A stretch of 64,000 bases of DNA from Saccharomyces uvarum (taxonomy: Eukaryota; Ascomycota; Saccharomycetes; Saccharomycetales; Saccharomycetaceae). The notes beneath the pieces are model-generated. The model did no database searches and had not been told where the DNA came from. It worked only from the letters and a program-made list of their open reading frames with translations. A program made the translations under genes and the position numbers. Shown piece by piece: positions 50,051-60,058 of the stretch. The DNA lies in contig OX365942.1 of NCBI GenBank assembly GCA_947243795.1, forward strand, positions 62,001 through 126,000, written 5' to 3'. How positions within the stretch are numbered: position 1 is the stretch's first letter; the number at the start of each line of letters is the position of its first letter.

Positions 50051-50142
50051 AAAAAATTAGATAATAAAAATTTCATATAAAAATAAATAACAAGATTATT
50101 AAGGCATACCGCAGGATCTACCAAGACCACCTCGCCGTTATT

Positions 50143-51972
50143 ATGAGCAATATATTACACGCATCAAACATGGAAGGAACGTCAATGATGACGGTTACCT
50201 CACATAGTTCGGAAGACTCCAGTTGTATCTCAAGCCATGAACAGGATACCGACGCTCATAACGATAGTAACACAAGTGGTGGAGAAAACAATAAGATGTC
50301 AAAAAGAAAATGGGTAAAGGACTTCTTTAAGCTATCTAAATCCCCCAACGCAAAAAGCAATCAGAGTTTAAGTTCCATGAAAAGCAACCAAAGTTTGGTT
50401 TCAATGAAAAGCAGTGATAATGGTGATATTTCAGCCAATGATTATTCTTTTATTCGCAACAGCGGTCTTCAGTCTGGTGGCTTGAGTCGTTCTAATAGTG
50501 TTAAGGAACCGCAAAGAGACCCAGCGGGAAGCCAAAGATCAAAAAACAACGCGCCTTCTTTAGCACCACAAACAACTTCTTCTTCTTCTTCTTCTTCCTC
50601 CTCTTCTTATGATTCTGTAAGAAGGACTGATAATAGCGTTAGAATGCAAAATAATAAGCATTCCAGATTCAACAAAGAAATACCCCGCAGTAGGGAAAGC
50701 TTAAATATGAATTCCGGATCTATCATCAGTCAATATAATGTCGATACTCAGGCAACCGCCATAATGAGTGATATGCAAAAACAATACGAGTCGCAGCAAC
50801 TACCTTCGCTGTTCATAAACGAGACTTTACTGATTGATCCAAATGGGAAAGTTTCAGAGGTTATAAAGTTAATATTTGAAGAAATTGGCTACAAATTTGA
50901 TGATTTCAGTGATATTTCCGTTTTCCAACTAATGCAAGAAATGTATCAGTTAATTAAGAAGGAATCTAGTAATAATAAGTCAAAATTAACAACTTTTGCC
51001 TCTAAAGTAAAAGAAAAAGAAATGCAAGTAAAAAGCCAAACCGATAAAATTAGTAAACTAGAAACCACAAACAAAGCTTATAAGACTAAATACAAGGAAT
51101 TATCTCTAGAAAATAAAAAAATGAAAGAGGCATTAAAAGATGCATTAAAAGAGTTAGACAGTGAGTCATATGATCATGATGAAGAAATATTGAAGAAATA
51201 CAAATACACTAAGGAAACCTTGGACAGGGTTAATAGAGAACAACAACTGGTCATTGATCAAAACGAGTTTCTAAAAAAAAATGTTAATGAACTTCAAAAT
51301 GAGGTTAATGCTACAAACTTCAAGTTTTCCTTATTCAAAGAAAAATATGCTAAGTTAGCAGATAGTATCACCGAGTTGAACACCTCCACAAAGAAAAGAG
51401 AGGCTCTGGGGGAGAACTTGACGTTTGAATGCAATGAATTGAAGGAAATATGTCTTAAGTATAAAAAAAACATTGAAAATCTAACGAACATTAATAAAAG
51501 TTTGCAAAGTTCATTTAAAAATGAAAGAAAGAAAGTCTTAGATTTGAGAAATGAGAGAAACTTGCTAAAAAAACAAATACTGTTAATCGAATGCCATGGC
51601 TCATACTCCTTACTTTTAGTTTCTAACATCCTAACATGTTACCGGTTCTTACTACCGAGTGAAACTATTATAGAAACTGAAACCTTAATAAAGGAATTGC
51701 TAAACATGAACAATTCTTTGTCGAATCACGTATCCTCTTCCGACCAGTCTCCTGCCGAGTTCTCAAAAAGGCTGGAGTCTAAATGCATAGAATTTGAGGA
51801 AAAGCTTCTTTATTTCTATCAAGAAGTTGTGACTAGGAAAATTATTGATATTATTTACAAATGCTTTATTAGTTATTACAAGAAAAGTAGGCAAAACGAA
51901 CCAAAGCCCAGCCAAAACTCTACCACGCCGTACAAGCAAAACCAAAGACAAGTTCCACACACTATCAAATAA
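50143..51972 (+). CDS. SPO21: Meiotic spindle-pole outer plaque protein Spo21/Mpc70
   Basis: The 609-residue sporulation-specific protein (S. cerevisiae length) replaces the Spc72-containing outer plaque in meiosis II and nucleates prospore membranes together with Mpc54 and Spo74. The first ~210 residues are low complexity and Ser/Asn-rich, with SNQSLSSMKSNQSLVSMK duplication near 67-84 and a run of ten or so Ser near 146-155. A long coiled coil follows at ~275-480 (Lys/Glu/Leu heptads such as KTKYKELSLENKKMKEALK). The C-terminal ~110 residues are globular with a basic Asn/Gln-rich end. Confidence 0.93.
   Translation: MSNILHASNMEGTSMMTVTSHSSEDSSCISSHEQDTDAHNDSNTSGGENNKMSKRKWVKDFFKLSKSPNAKSNQSLSSMKSNQSLVSMKSSDNGDISANDYSFIRNSGLQSGGLSRSNSVKEPQRDPAGSQRSKNNAPSLAPQTTSSSSSSSSSSYDSVRRTDNSVRMQNNKHSRFNKEIPRSRESLNMNSGSIISQYNVDTQATAIMSDMQKQYESQQLPSLFINETLLIDPNGKVSEVIKLIFEEIGYKFDDFSDISVFQLMQEMYQLIKKESSNNKSKLTTFASKVKEKEMQVKSQTDKISKLETTNKAYKTKYKELSLENKKMKEALKDALKELDSESYDHDEEILKKYKYTKETLDRVNREQQLVIDQNEFLKKNVNELQNEVNATNFKFSLFKEKYAKLADSITELNTSTKKREALGENLTFECNELKEICLKYKKNIENLTNINKSLQSSFKNERKKVLDLRNERNLLKKQILLIECHGSYSLLLVSNILTCYRFLLPSETIIETETLIKELLNMNNSLSNHVSSSDQSPAEFSKRLESKCIEFEEKLLYFYQEVVTRKIIDIIYKCFISYYKKSRQNEPKPSQNSTTPYKQNQRQVPHTIK
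50576..50610 (+). repeat. TCT/TCC poly-Ser repeat in SPO21
   Basis: A run of TCT and TCC codons encodes about ten consecutive Ser residues in the disordered N-terminal part of Spo21. It is a likely length-polymorphic trinucleotide tract. Confidence 0.85.
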
Positions 51973-52034
51973 ATATTTAATGCTACTTATTCTTCTATAT
52001 ATCTATAATATTATTGAATTATGAAAAAATAAAA

Positions 52035-52043
52035 AACGCGAAA
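52035..52043 (+). promoter_or_regulatory. MCB/SCB-like element of MSH2
   Basis: AACGCGAAA combines an MCB core (ACGCG) with an SCB-type CGCGAAA, about 135 bp upstream of the MSH2 ATG. MSH2 expression is G1/S-regulated in S. cerevisiae. Confidence 0.5.
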
Positions 52044-52175
52044 ACTGATCTTTTTTTTAGGCGTTTTATAAAAAGTCAAGAAAAAAAAAGGTCTTGTAAT
52101 GATACTCATCTCATGTGTGAAACTATAGCCTCTTGATTAGCTCTTCAGTCGCACCATAATCTTAACTGAGCAGAT

Positions 52176-55070
52176 ATGTCTTCTACCAGACCTGATTTGA
52201 AGTTCTCTGATGTGTCGGAAGAGAGAAACTTCTACAAAAAGTATATTGCATTACCGAAGAAACCATTAAAGACCATCAGATTGGTAGATAAAGGTGAATA
52301 TTATACAGTCATAGGCACAGATGCCATTTTTGTTGCTGATTCAGTGTATCACACTCAGTCTGTTTTGAAAAACTGTCAATTGGACTCCATAACGGCGAAA
52401 AACTTCGACGAACCCACCAAATACGTTACCGTTTCTTTACAAGTTCTTGCTACTCTACTGAAACTATGCTTGTTGGATCTAGGCTACAAAGTCGAGATTT
52501 ACGACAAGAGTTGGAAACTGCTCAAGAGCGCATCGCCGGGGAATATCGAGCAAGTTAATGAATTGATGAATTTGAATATTGATTCAAGTATCGTCATTGC
52601 AAGCCTGAAAATCCAATGGAATTCTCAGGACGGAAATTGTATTATTGGGATTGCCTTCATCGATACCACTGGTTACAAAGTTGGTATGCTTGATATTGTC
52701 GATAATGAAGTGTATTCCAACTTGGAAAGTTTCTTGATTCAACTGGGCGTGAAGGAATGTTTGGTGCAAGATCTTACATTGAACCCAAATTCTAATACCG
52801 AATTACAAAAACTGATCAACGTTATCGATCGTTGTGGATGTGTCGTTACATTATTGAAAAGCTCGGAATTTTCTGAAAAAGATGTCGAATTGGACTTAAC
52901 TAAGCTATTAGGTAACGATTTGGCTTTATCATTACCCCAAAAGTATTCTAAACTATCTATGGGTGCGTGTAACGCATTGATTGGCTATTTACAATTATTG
53001 TCAGAGCAAGACCAAGTCGGTAAATATGAACTGGTCGAACATAAATTAAAAGAATTTATGAAGTTGGATGCTTCTGCCATTAAGGCTCTTAACCTTTTCC
53101 CCCAAGGTCCACAAAATCCATTCGGGAGTAACAATTTAGCTGTTTCTGGGTTTACCAGTGCTGGAAATACTGGTAAAATAACATCTCTTTTTCAATTGCT
53201 GAACCACTGTAGGACAAACGCTGGTGTTCGGCTTCTAAATGAATGGTTGAAGCAGCCATTAACTAATATAAAGGAAATTACTAAAAGGCATGATTTGGTT
53301 GACTATTTAATTGACCAAATTGAATTGAGACAGATGCTGAACACTGACTTTTTACCTATGATCCCAGATATCCGTAGATTAACAAAAAAATTAAATAAAA
53401 GGGGAAGCTTAGAAGACGTCTTGAAAATTTACCAATTCAGTAAAAAGATACCGGAAATTGTTCAAATTTTCAATTCGTTCCTAGAAGATGAAAATCCCAG
53501 TGAATCTGTAAAGGAATTGGTTCGTTCTATGTGGTTGGCTCCGCTGAGCCATCATGTTGAACCTCTATCTAAATTCGAAGAAATGGTTGAAACCACTGTG
53601 GATTTGAATGCTTACGAAGAAAATAATGAATTCATGATCAAGATCGAGTTTAATGAAGAATTGGCCAAAATAAGAAGTAAACTAGATGACTTGCGTGATG
53701 AAATCCATTCAATTCATTTGGATTCTGCTGAAGATTTAGGGTTTGATCCCGACAAAAAATTGAAGTTGGAGAATCATCATTTGCACGGTTGGTGTATGAG
53801 ATTGACACGTAACGACGCCAAAGAATTACGTAAACATAAAAAGTACATTGAGTTGTCTACCGTAAAAGCAGGTATCTTCTTCAGTACTAAGCAACTAAAG
53901 TTAATTGCAAACGAAACAAATGTTCTTCAAAAGGAGTATGACAAGCAACAATCAGCTTTGGTGAGAGAAATTATAAACATAACTTTAACATACACTCCAG
54001 TTTTTGAAAAACTGTCCTTAGTCTTGGCACATTTGGATGTGATTTCCTCCTTTGCCCATACTTCATCATATGCCCCAATACCTTATATCAGGCCGAAATT
54101 ACACCCTATGGATTCGGACAGAAGAACACATCTTGTAAGTTCTCGCCATCCAGTGTTGGAAATGCAAGATGATGTAAGCTTTATATCTAACGATGTCACG
54201 TTAGAGAGCGGTAAAGGTGATTTTTTAATCATCACAGGTCCAAATATGGGGGGTAAATCCACATACATAAGACAAGTGGGTGTAATTTCTTTAATGGCTC
54301 AAATTGGTTGTTTTGTACCTTGTGAAGAAGCTGAAATTGCTATCGTGGATGCAATTCTTTGTAGAGTTGGTGCAGGTGATTCCCAGTTGAAAGGTGTTTC
54401 TACGTTCATGGTTGAAATATTGGAAACAGCATCCATATTGAAAAATGCGAGCCAAAATTCTTTGATTATCGTTGACGAACTGGGGCGTGGTACAAGTACT
54501 TATGATGGATTCGGATTAGCTTGGGCCATTGCCGAACATATCGCAGGTAAAATTGGATGTTTTGCATTATTTGCAACCCATTTTCATGAATTAACAGAGC
54601 TCTCTGAAAAATTGCCTAATGTCAAAAATATGCATGTTGTAGCACATATTGAAAAGAATGCAAACGAACAAAAGCATGATGACGAGGACATTACGTTATT
54701 ATATAAAGTCGAGCCTGGTATTTCTGACCAATCCTTTGGTATCCATGTTGCAGAAGTGGTTCAGTTTCCAGAAAAAATTGTTAAAATGGCTAAACGTAAA
54801 GCAAACGAACTTGACGATTTGAAGATCAATAATGAGAATATGAAAAAGGCTAAATTATCATTACAGGAAGTCAACGAAGGTAACATTCGCTTGAAGACCC
54901 TACTAAAGGAATGGATACGCAAAGTAAAGGAGGAGGGTTTGGATGATCCAAGCAAAATCTCTGAAGAAGCATCACAGCATAAAATACAAGAATTATTGCG
55001 TGATATAGCCAATGAATCGGAAAATGAAGATGACAATTACTTGAAGTACATAAGGAAATTGTTATTATAA
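52176..55070 (+). CDS. MSH2: DNA mismatch repair protein Msh2
   Basis: The 964-residue MutS homologue (S. cerevisiae length) pairs with Msh6 (base mismatches, small loops) or Msh3 (larger loops). The N-terminal mismatch/connector domains cover ~1-300; the lever and clamp regions run to ~630; the ATPase domain is C-terminal. Walker A is TGPNMGGKSTYIRQ near 687-700, Walker B IIVDELGRGTSTYDGFG near 765-781 with the ABC signature nearby, and ATHFHELTEL near 805-814. The C-terminal helix-turn-helix dimer region is complete. All nucleotide-binding residues are intact. Confidence 0.96.
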   Translation: MSSTRPDLKFSDVSEERNFYKKYIALPKKPLKTIRLVDKGEYYTVIGTDAIFVADSVYHTQSVLKNCQLDSITAKNFDEPTKYVTVSLQVLATLLKLCLLDLGYKVEIYDKSWKLLKSASPGNIEQVNELMNLNIDSSIVIASLKIQWNSQDGNCIIGIAFIDTTGYKVGMLDIVDNEVYSNLESFLIQLGVKECLVQDLTLNPNSNTELQKLINVIDRCGCVVTLLKSSEFSEKDVELDLTKLLGNDLALSLPQKYSKLSMGACNALIGYLQLLSEQDQVGKYELVEHKLKEFMKLDASAIKALNLFPQGPQNPFGSNNLAVSGFTSAGNTGKITSLFQLLNHCRTNAGVRLLNEWLKQPLTNIKEITKRHDLVDYLIDQIELRQMLNTDFLPMIPDIRRLTKKLNKRGSLEDVLKIYQFSKKIPEIVQIFNSFLEDENPSESVKELVRSMWLAPLSHHVEPLSKFEEMVETTVDLNAYEENNEFMIKIEFNEELAKIRSKLDDLRDEIHSIHLDSAEDLGFDPDKKLKLENHHLHGWCMRLTRNDAKELRKHKKYIELSTVKAGIFFSTKQLKLIANETNVLQKEYDKQQSALVREIINITLTYTPVFEKLSLVLAHLDVISSFAHTSSYAPIPYIRPKLHPMDSDRRTHLVSSRHPVLEMQDDVSFISNDVTLESGKGDFLIITGPNMGGKSTYIRQVGVISLMAQIGCFVPCEEAEIAIVDAILCRVGAGDSQLKGVSTFMVEILETASILKNASQNSLIIVDELGRGTSTYDGFGLAWAIAEHIAGKIGCFALFATHFHELTELSEKLPNVKNMHVVAHIEKNANEQKHDDEDITLLYKVEPGISDQSFGIHVAEVVQFPEKIVKMAKRKANELDDLKINNENMKKAKLSLQEVNEGNIRLKTLLKEWIRKVKEEGLDDPSKISEEASQHKIQELLRDIANESENEDDNYLKYIRKLLL

Positions 55071-55121
55071 CTATAATTACGCAACGCCTTGAATATAAAC
55101 GGATATATAATATATATTTAC

Positions 55122-55155
55122 AAAAATGTACATGAGATAAAAATGTACATGAGAT
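55122..55155. repeat. 17-bp perfect tandem duplication between MSH2 and HAL9
   Basis: The unit AAAAATGTACATGAGAT occurs twice head-to-tail (55122-55138 and 55139-55155) in the 147-bp gap between the convergent MSH2 and HAL9 stops. The unit contains the palindrome TGTACA. Perfect identity suggests a recent duplication. Confidence 0.9.
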
Positions 55156-55217
55156 AAAGATCAAAAAAAAAAAATGCTAAATACGAATACTAATTTCCTC
55201 ATTTCTCTCTAAAGAAG

Positions 55218-58200
55218 CTATTTGTAATCCATAAAAGTGTTCACGAAAGAATAATCTCTATCATAGATTAATTTTCCTAACGGTAATAATGTAATAAAAG
55301 ATTCAAAATCTTTCATTATTTCATCATCGTTACTAGAAGCTTGGTCCAAAACCTCTGCGTCTGTAGAAAGTGTATCCCGGGAATCAGATACATTGGAACT
55401 ATGGATTGGGTAAACAAGACTGGTTGAGTCGGATCGAATTGGGTATAGGGAAGAGTCATCCGCTAATCCTTTACCTTTCATAAGAGGTGATAAAGCTCCA
55501 ATGTGAGAGATTGGAGAATGGGATTTTAACATCTTCAATATATCGACTGATAATTCACCAAACAAATTTATCGAAGCCTTTTCTACTAGATCGTCTGAAT
55601 TAATGTTACTCGTATTCAGCTCATTATCCGTGATACTAACTTCGTTATCCTTTTGTAAAGAATGTAAGGATCCATATGATTTCAGACTCGTTATCAGTTG
55701 ATCGACGGTCTCATCTTTTACTTTTCTTGAATGCTCAATAACCTTCGCAATTACCTCGTCGTAAAGTTTGGGATCAAACTCCGCTATGGAGACGTCAATC
55801 TCATGATAGCGCTGCAGAACATATTTCAAGAAATGGCTGTAAAACACTATCAAAGTATTCCATTTAACATTATCAGAAAGCAACTGCTCGTCATTTTCGC
55901 CCACCAAATGATCATACGCTTTTTTCAAAAGATCGATGGTTTCTTTCACTTCAACTTTTTTTTTTGGATTGTTCATATTATCCACAACATAGAAAAAAAG
56001 GACAAACACAGCAGTGGCAAATTGATACATGATCTCATTGTACATGTGTGCTTGGTAATCAATGCCTTGAAAAAGCGTCAACATCTCTTTACTAGCATTC
56101 AAGTACTGATTTGAAAATAGTACAAATATTTGTGGAATATCATGGCGCGAATCTTTGTATAGTAGTTTGTTATCAATAAGCAGCGATGTAGTTAGCATAC
56201 TTAAAATAATGGTGGAATAGAGTGATCTAAAATGGCAATGCAAAACACGGCAGCACGCAATCTCAAAACTTAAAGCAGGGTTTTCTTGAGAATTTTGAGC
56301 GTATAGTACTGATAGGTATTGCTTATAGCTTTTGAGTTTCATACTTACATGTAAATCGTTCCTCCAATTGTTTAAAGAATTGTTGAGTTCGACAATTTTA
56401 TCAAGCATTGCATCAAACGAGAGGTCTAAAGTACTTCTAACAGCAAAGCAAGTAGAATATATTTTACTCTCAATATTGACTAACTTTGAAACGTAATAGG
56501 ATATGAAAAGGGATATATGTTGGCAGAAATTTACGACTACATTCAATGCAGATTTTACATCTTTGATTTTGTCGAGATCTTCCTTTTTATCAATAACAGT
56601 AGGTAAAATGTTATTCTTTATCACTTCAAAATAATTCTGATCGGTAAGCATATCCATATCTTGTTCTCCCACAATAGGAGGTCTAGATAACATCAAAGAA
56701 TACAGTTTATCCGTACAAAAACAATGCCACCACATACTTCTTCTCTTTATGGCTTCTTCAAAATCTAACGATTTATAGGAGGAATTTCTATTTAGTTCCA
56801 TGTCAACTGCCAATCGAATTGCGGTTCCTAAAATACTGTTCGCCAACTCGGTATCATACGTGACTTGGAAGTATCTGTTCAATAGCAGCAAGGCTTGCAA
56901 TGTTCTTGTACCTGAACAGATCGTAGATAGCTTATGATAATAATACATCGCGTTTAATAAAGCAACATTCTCAATTATTTTCAACTCTTGAGAAGTCGGG
57001 TCGTATCTGTCCTTTCTTAAATATTTCGAATCCCCTCGCGTAATTGTTTGAGTTGCTGAGGCACCAGAACAGAGACATACGTTCAATAATAAGTGTTCAG
57101 GATATGTGAGCTTTTCGGCGCTCTCGTCATAGTATTTCTCTGCTAAATCTAAGCATTCTTTTAACGATATTATACCTGTTACAGATGATAATAAGGTTGC
57201 GTGAAAGTTCTCAAGAAGCCTCTTCGCTTGCTGTTTGGGAGGTAATGAGTATAAAACAATTTCGCTGGAGAAGAAAGCTGGAGATGATAAGTCCATGAAT
57301 TTTTTCATCTGAGTAGCATACCATTTCAAAGATATGCTTAATATTTCACTAATGGGAGAGAGGAATTCCTCATCTGAAACTTTGGGACCTAAACTTTGTT
57401 TGAACCAGTAAAGTTTTTGAGAGGTTAATAGAGCTGTTGAGTATATCTTTCTTCTAGGTTTAGGTAAATTAATCTTTTCCCTCTGTGTACCCTCTTGCTT
57501 TTTGACCACCTTATCTAATAACCACTCAAATCTAGCCATATTGTCAATAATATGAGACATTTTTCTGTCTAATTTTTCTATCTTTGAGTTCATGTCTCTG
57601 TTCAGGTTATTCTGAGCACTAGAAATTTTATTGACGATATCACTTTCCAAGGACGAGTTGCTATTAAAAGGTTCAAACGTTTCATTGGCAGTATTATTTG
57701 GCATAGAAGAGATCACAGGATTCGAACCGTTGCTTTGAGCCTGGGGTGACTTATCCGAATTTTGTTTAGTCTCTAGTTTTCTTTTCTTCCTTAGTATTTC
57801 GTCACGATGTTTAAAAGTACAAACCGATTGGAATTTGACACAGTTCGAACATTTATTAGTCTGCGGGTCCACTTCATCACATCTAATTTTTCTCTTTCGA
57901 CAATGATCACAGGCCTTTGATACGCGTTTTTTTAGATTTTTACTGGAAGCAGTCAAGTCATTACTACTAGTGTGTTCCATCATAACGCTGACGTCCTGTT
58001 GCTGCTGTGCTTGCAGTTGAGACTGTTGTTCCATTGGTGGGTACATCGTGCTGGGATAGACAACGTTCATTGAGCCCGCTGTGTTGCTTGACATAATAGG
58101 ATTATCTCTACTAGGCATCGTTACTAGTTGATCTTGTACGGGCATCGACCACATTTGAGTGTCTGGAACCAGGCGTGTTGGATTCTGCTGATGGTTTAAG

Positions 58201-58307
58201 CTTGTAATGTCACTTCTACCCATACCTTCATTGTTGAACACTGCATTCAAATTATTTGGCGAGTTTGAAAATCCATTTGAACTGTAGTCTCCACCTTGGT
58301 TTTCCAT
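55218..58307 (-). CDS. HAL9: Zn(II)2Cys6 transcription factor Hal9
   Basis: The 1029-residue putative transcription factor (1030 in S. cerevisiae) raises salt tolerance when overexpressed, through ENA1. The N-terminal ~125 residues are Asn/Gln-rich (QQSQLQAQQQQ). The binuclear zinc cluster is at 133-163 with Cys at about 133, 136, 143, 153, 156 and 163 (KACDHCRKRKIRCDEVDP), followed by a basic linker RKKRKLETK. The fungal-specific regulatory domain lies at ~330-800. It is a paralogue of TBS1 and the assignment rests on gene order plus length. A 30-codon uORF precedes it (58338-58430). Confidence 0.93.
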   Translation of the reverse strand: MENQGGDYSSNGFSNSPNNLNAVFNNEGMGRSDITSLNHQQNPTRLVPDTQMWSMPVQDQLVTMPSRDNPIMSSNTAGSMNVVYPSTMYPPMEQQSQLQAQQQQDVSVMMEHTSSNDLTASSKNLKKRVSKACDHCRKRKIRCDEVDPQTNKCSNCVKFQSVCTFKHRDEILRKKRKLETKQNSDKSPQAQSNGSNPVISSMPNNTANETFEPFNSNSSLESDIVNKISSAQNNLNRDMNSKIEKLDRKMSHIIDNMARFEWLLDKVVKKQEGTQREKINLPKPRRKIYSTALLTSQKLYWFKQSLGPKVSDEEFLSPISEILSISLKWYATQMKKFMDLSSPAFFSSEIVLYSLPPKQQAKRLLENFHATLLSSVTGIISLKECLDLAEKYYDESAEKLTYPEHLLLNVCLCSGASATQTITRGDSKYLRKDRYDPTSQELKIIENVALLNAMYYYHKLSTICSGTRTLQALLLLNRYFQVTYDTELANSILGTAIRLAVDMELNRNSSYKSLDFEEAIKRRSMWWHCFCTDKLYSLMLSRPPIVGEQDMDMLTDQNYFEVIKNNILPTVIDKKEDLDKIKDVKSALNVVVNFCQHISLFISYYVSKLVNIESKIYSTCFAVRSTLDLSFDAMLDKIVELNNSLNNWRNDLHVSMKLKSYKQYLSVLYAQNSQENPALSFEIACCRVLHCHFRSLYSTIILSMLTTSLLIDNKLLYKDSRHDIPQIFVLFSNQYLNASKEMLTLFQGIDYQAHMYNEIMYQFATAVFVLFFYVVDNMNNPKKKVEVKETIDLLKKAYDHLVGENDEQLLSDNVKWNTLIVFYSHFLKYVLQRYHEIDVSIAEFDPKLYDEVIAKVIEHSRKVKDETVDQLITSLKSYGSLHSLQKDNEVSITDNELNTSNINSDDLVEKASINLFGELSVDILKMLKSHSPISHIGALSPLMKGKGLADDSSLYPIRSDSTSLVYPIHSSNVSDSRDTLSTDAEVLDQASSNDDEIMKDFESFITLLPLGKLIYDRDYSFVNTFMDYK

Positions 58308-58722
58308 TTTCTAACTATAGGCACAGGGGAAGAGAATTTAACTGTTAGGTCTATCGTACAATATAATTCTTGGGCTTCTCAACCGATTCTCAACCGTTAT
58401 CAACAATTCAAAGGCTTTAATGTAAGCCATCTCATGTACGTAATTGTAGACGCTTCTCAGCCAAACAGGGTAATAGAAATTTTCTCACAAAAGCCAGTAA
58501 ATGAATAATAGGAATTTTGACACATTTCCATGTTTGGAGCATGCAAAGCACTTGCAATATTCCATCTGAGCTTTCCGATATGCGCGATCTTATGCTTAAT
58601 GTGGTTTACATACATTGCTTCAATATGAATATATGTGTTTATGTAGATATCTCACGGTAAAGGGACGCGTTCCCGTCATCAACGGGACTAGTGAACAAGA
58701 AGCATACAAAACCCGAATGCAC
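58308..58722. other. HAL9 promoter/leader and MPD2 3' UTR
   Basis: 415-bp gap. It contains the HAL9 uORF (58338-58430, minus) and a G+C-rich cluster of nested inverted repeats at ~58661-58687 (GGGACGCGTTCCC, then TCCCGT/ACGGGA). No gene is supported. Confidence 0.5.
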
Positions 58723-59556
58723 TCAAAGCTCATCATGTCCAGTGGTAGACCGCAACTGATCTTCCGTGTGTGACAAAAGGCTTAATTGCAGGCGGATGAT
58801 TTTCAGCTTGTCTTTGGTGTCTTCGTTTGGGTCATCTATATTTTGCTTGACCAGCCTTTCTAGCCTCAATCTTTCCTTTCTCAATCCATCCATATCTTCG
58901 TATAATTCAGATAGGGTTGCCGAATAGTATTCTTTACCGGCTTTACATAGAGACTGTTGAGAACGCAATTCATCTCCGCAATCTTTGGAATCATCAAAGA
59001 TTTGTTCAATCAGTCTACTTTCTGAATCTTTATTTCTCACGCCATCGATAAAGTTGGTTAGACTCTTTAGGTTCCTACTTCCTTCAAATCGAACAACCCT
59101 AGATGGATCCAGTTGCCATTTAGGATCGTGGAACCACTTCTTAATTCTGAACCATAATCTTTCATAAAACTTCATAGAAGACCAGTCAACCTGAGGAAGG
59201 TCTAAGGAGTGTGTACGTGGTTTAATCAGTTCAATGATGGGGAATCCAGGTAAGTCAGTGCATAATGTTGGCCCAAAAAATTCACAGTTAACTTCGAGGA
59301 AGTTAATTGGAATGTCATCTTCATTGGCGTTTTTAGTGTATAGCTTGCCAAGTTCTTCGTACACTGGAGCCAATGTCTTACAATGTTGGCACCAAGAAGT
59401 GTAGTATTTAATCATAGTGTATGAATCATTTTTGTTGCACGTTTCGTAGTACTGCTCAATCGACTTGACCATTGCGACATCGTCACTGTATGCTAGCGCT
59501 GGTATGGTAAACATGCATATCGACAAGACAGAAACTAAAAAACCGCTCAATTTCAT
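58723..59556 (-). CDS. MPD2: Protein disulfide isomerase family member Mpd2
   Basis: The 277-residue ER-lumenal thiol oxidoreductase (S. cerevisiae length) can partly replace Pdi1. The N-terminus is a signal peptide of about 21 residues ([17 protein letters not shown]). One thioredoxin-like domain spans ~25-140 with active-site WCQHC (Cys 56 and 59). A charged helical C-terminal half follows ([16 protein letters not shown]). The protein ends in HDEL, the ER retrieval signal. Active site and retrieval signal are intact. Confidence 0.95.
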   Translation of the reverse strand: MKLSGFLVSVLSICMFTIPALAYSDDVAMVKSIEQYYETCNKNDSYTMIKYYTSWCQHCKTLAPVYEELGKLYTKNANEDDIPINFLEVNCEFFGPTLCTDLPGFPIIELIKPRTHSLDLPQVDWSSMKFYERLWFRIKKWFHDPKWQLDPSRVVRFEGSRNLKSLTNFIDGVRNKDSESRLIEQIFDDSKDCGDELRSQQSLCKAGKEYYSATLSELYEDMDGLRKERLRLERLVKQNIDDPNEDTKDKLKIIRLQLSLLSHTEDQLRSTTGHDEL

Positions 59557-60058
59557 CTTCCTCGAATATTCTACTTCCTTGATATGGCTATTCGTACTCT
59601 TCGCTTGCTTTTCTTACTAACGGTGGCCAAATTTTCGATTATTATTCTTCGCCCTTAAAGACACGAAAATGATCGAAAGAACGAAAGAACAAGTAACAGA
59701 AACGATTTGAGTCAAGATAAATCGATGCTTGGTTTATGCGCGTCGGCTGTCATCTTGACACTTCGTATTGAAGAAGGATTACATCTATTGCTAAAGGATA
59801 ACCAAGTAGTACAGAGATTGAGAATAGCGGAACTTTTTTTTGAAATGACTATGTAGTTGATAGATAAATATAGAATAAATACAGTTTTCCACAATATTGC
59901 TACTGTAAGAACTTTTCGTTTTTTCGGAAACGCCGAGTGTAAATCTCTCTCCTTGTCGTCATGATTGTTGTTGTCATTATTGTTATTATTATTCGTAATA
60001 TAGTAGTTATACAGAAACTCCAACTCCAGACCCCAAATCATAAGCAAAACCATCATTA
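59557..60058. other. MPD2 promoter and DUF1 3' UTR
   Basis: 502-bp gap between two minus-strand genes. It has an ATT/GTT-type trinucleotide-rich tract at ~59960-60000. The open frame at 59712-60062 is Asn/Asp-rich from that tract and is not a gene. Confidence 0.45.
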
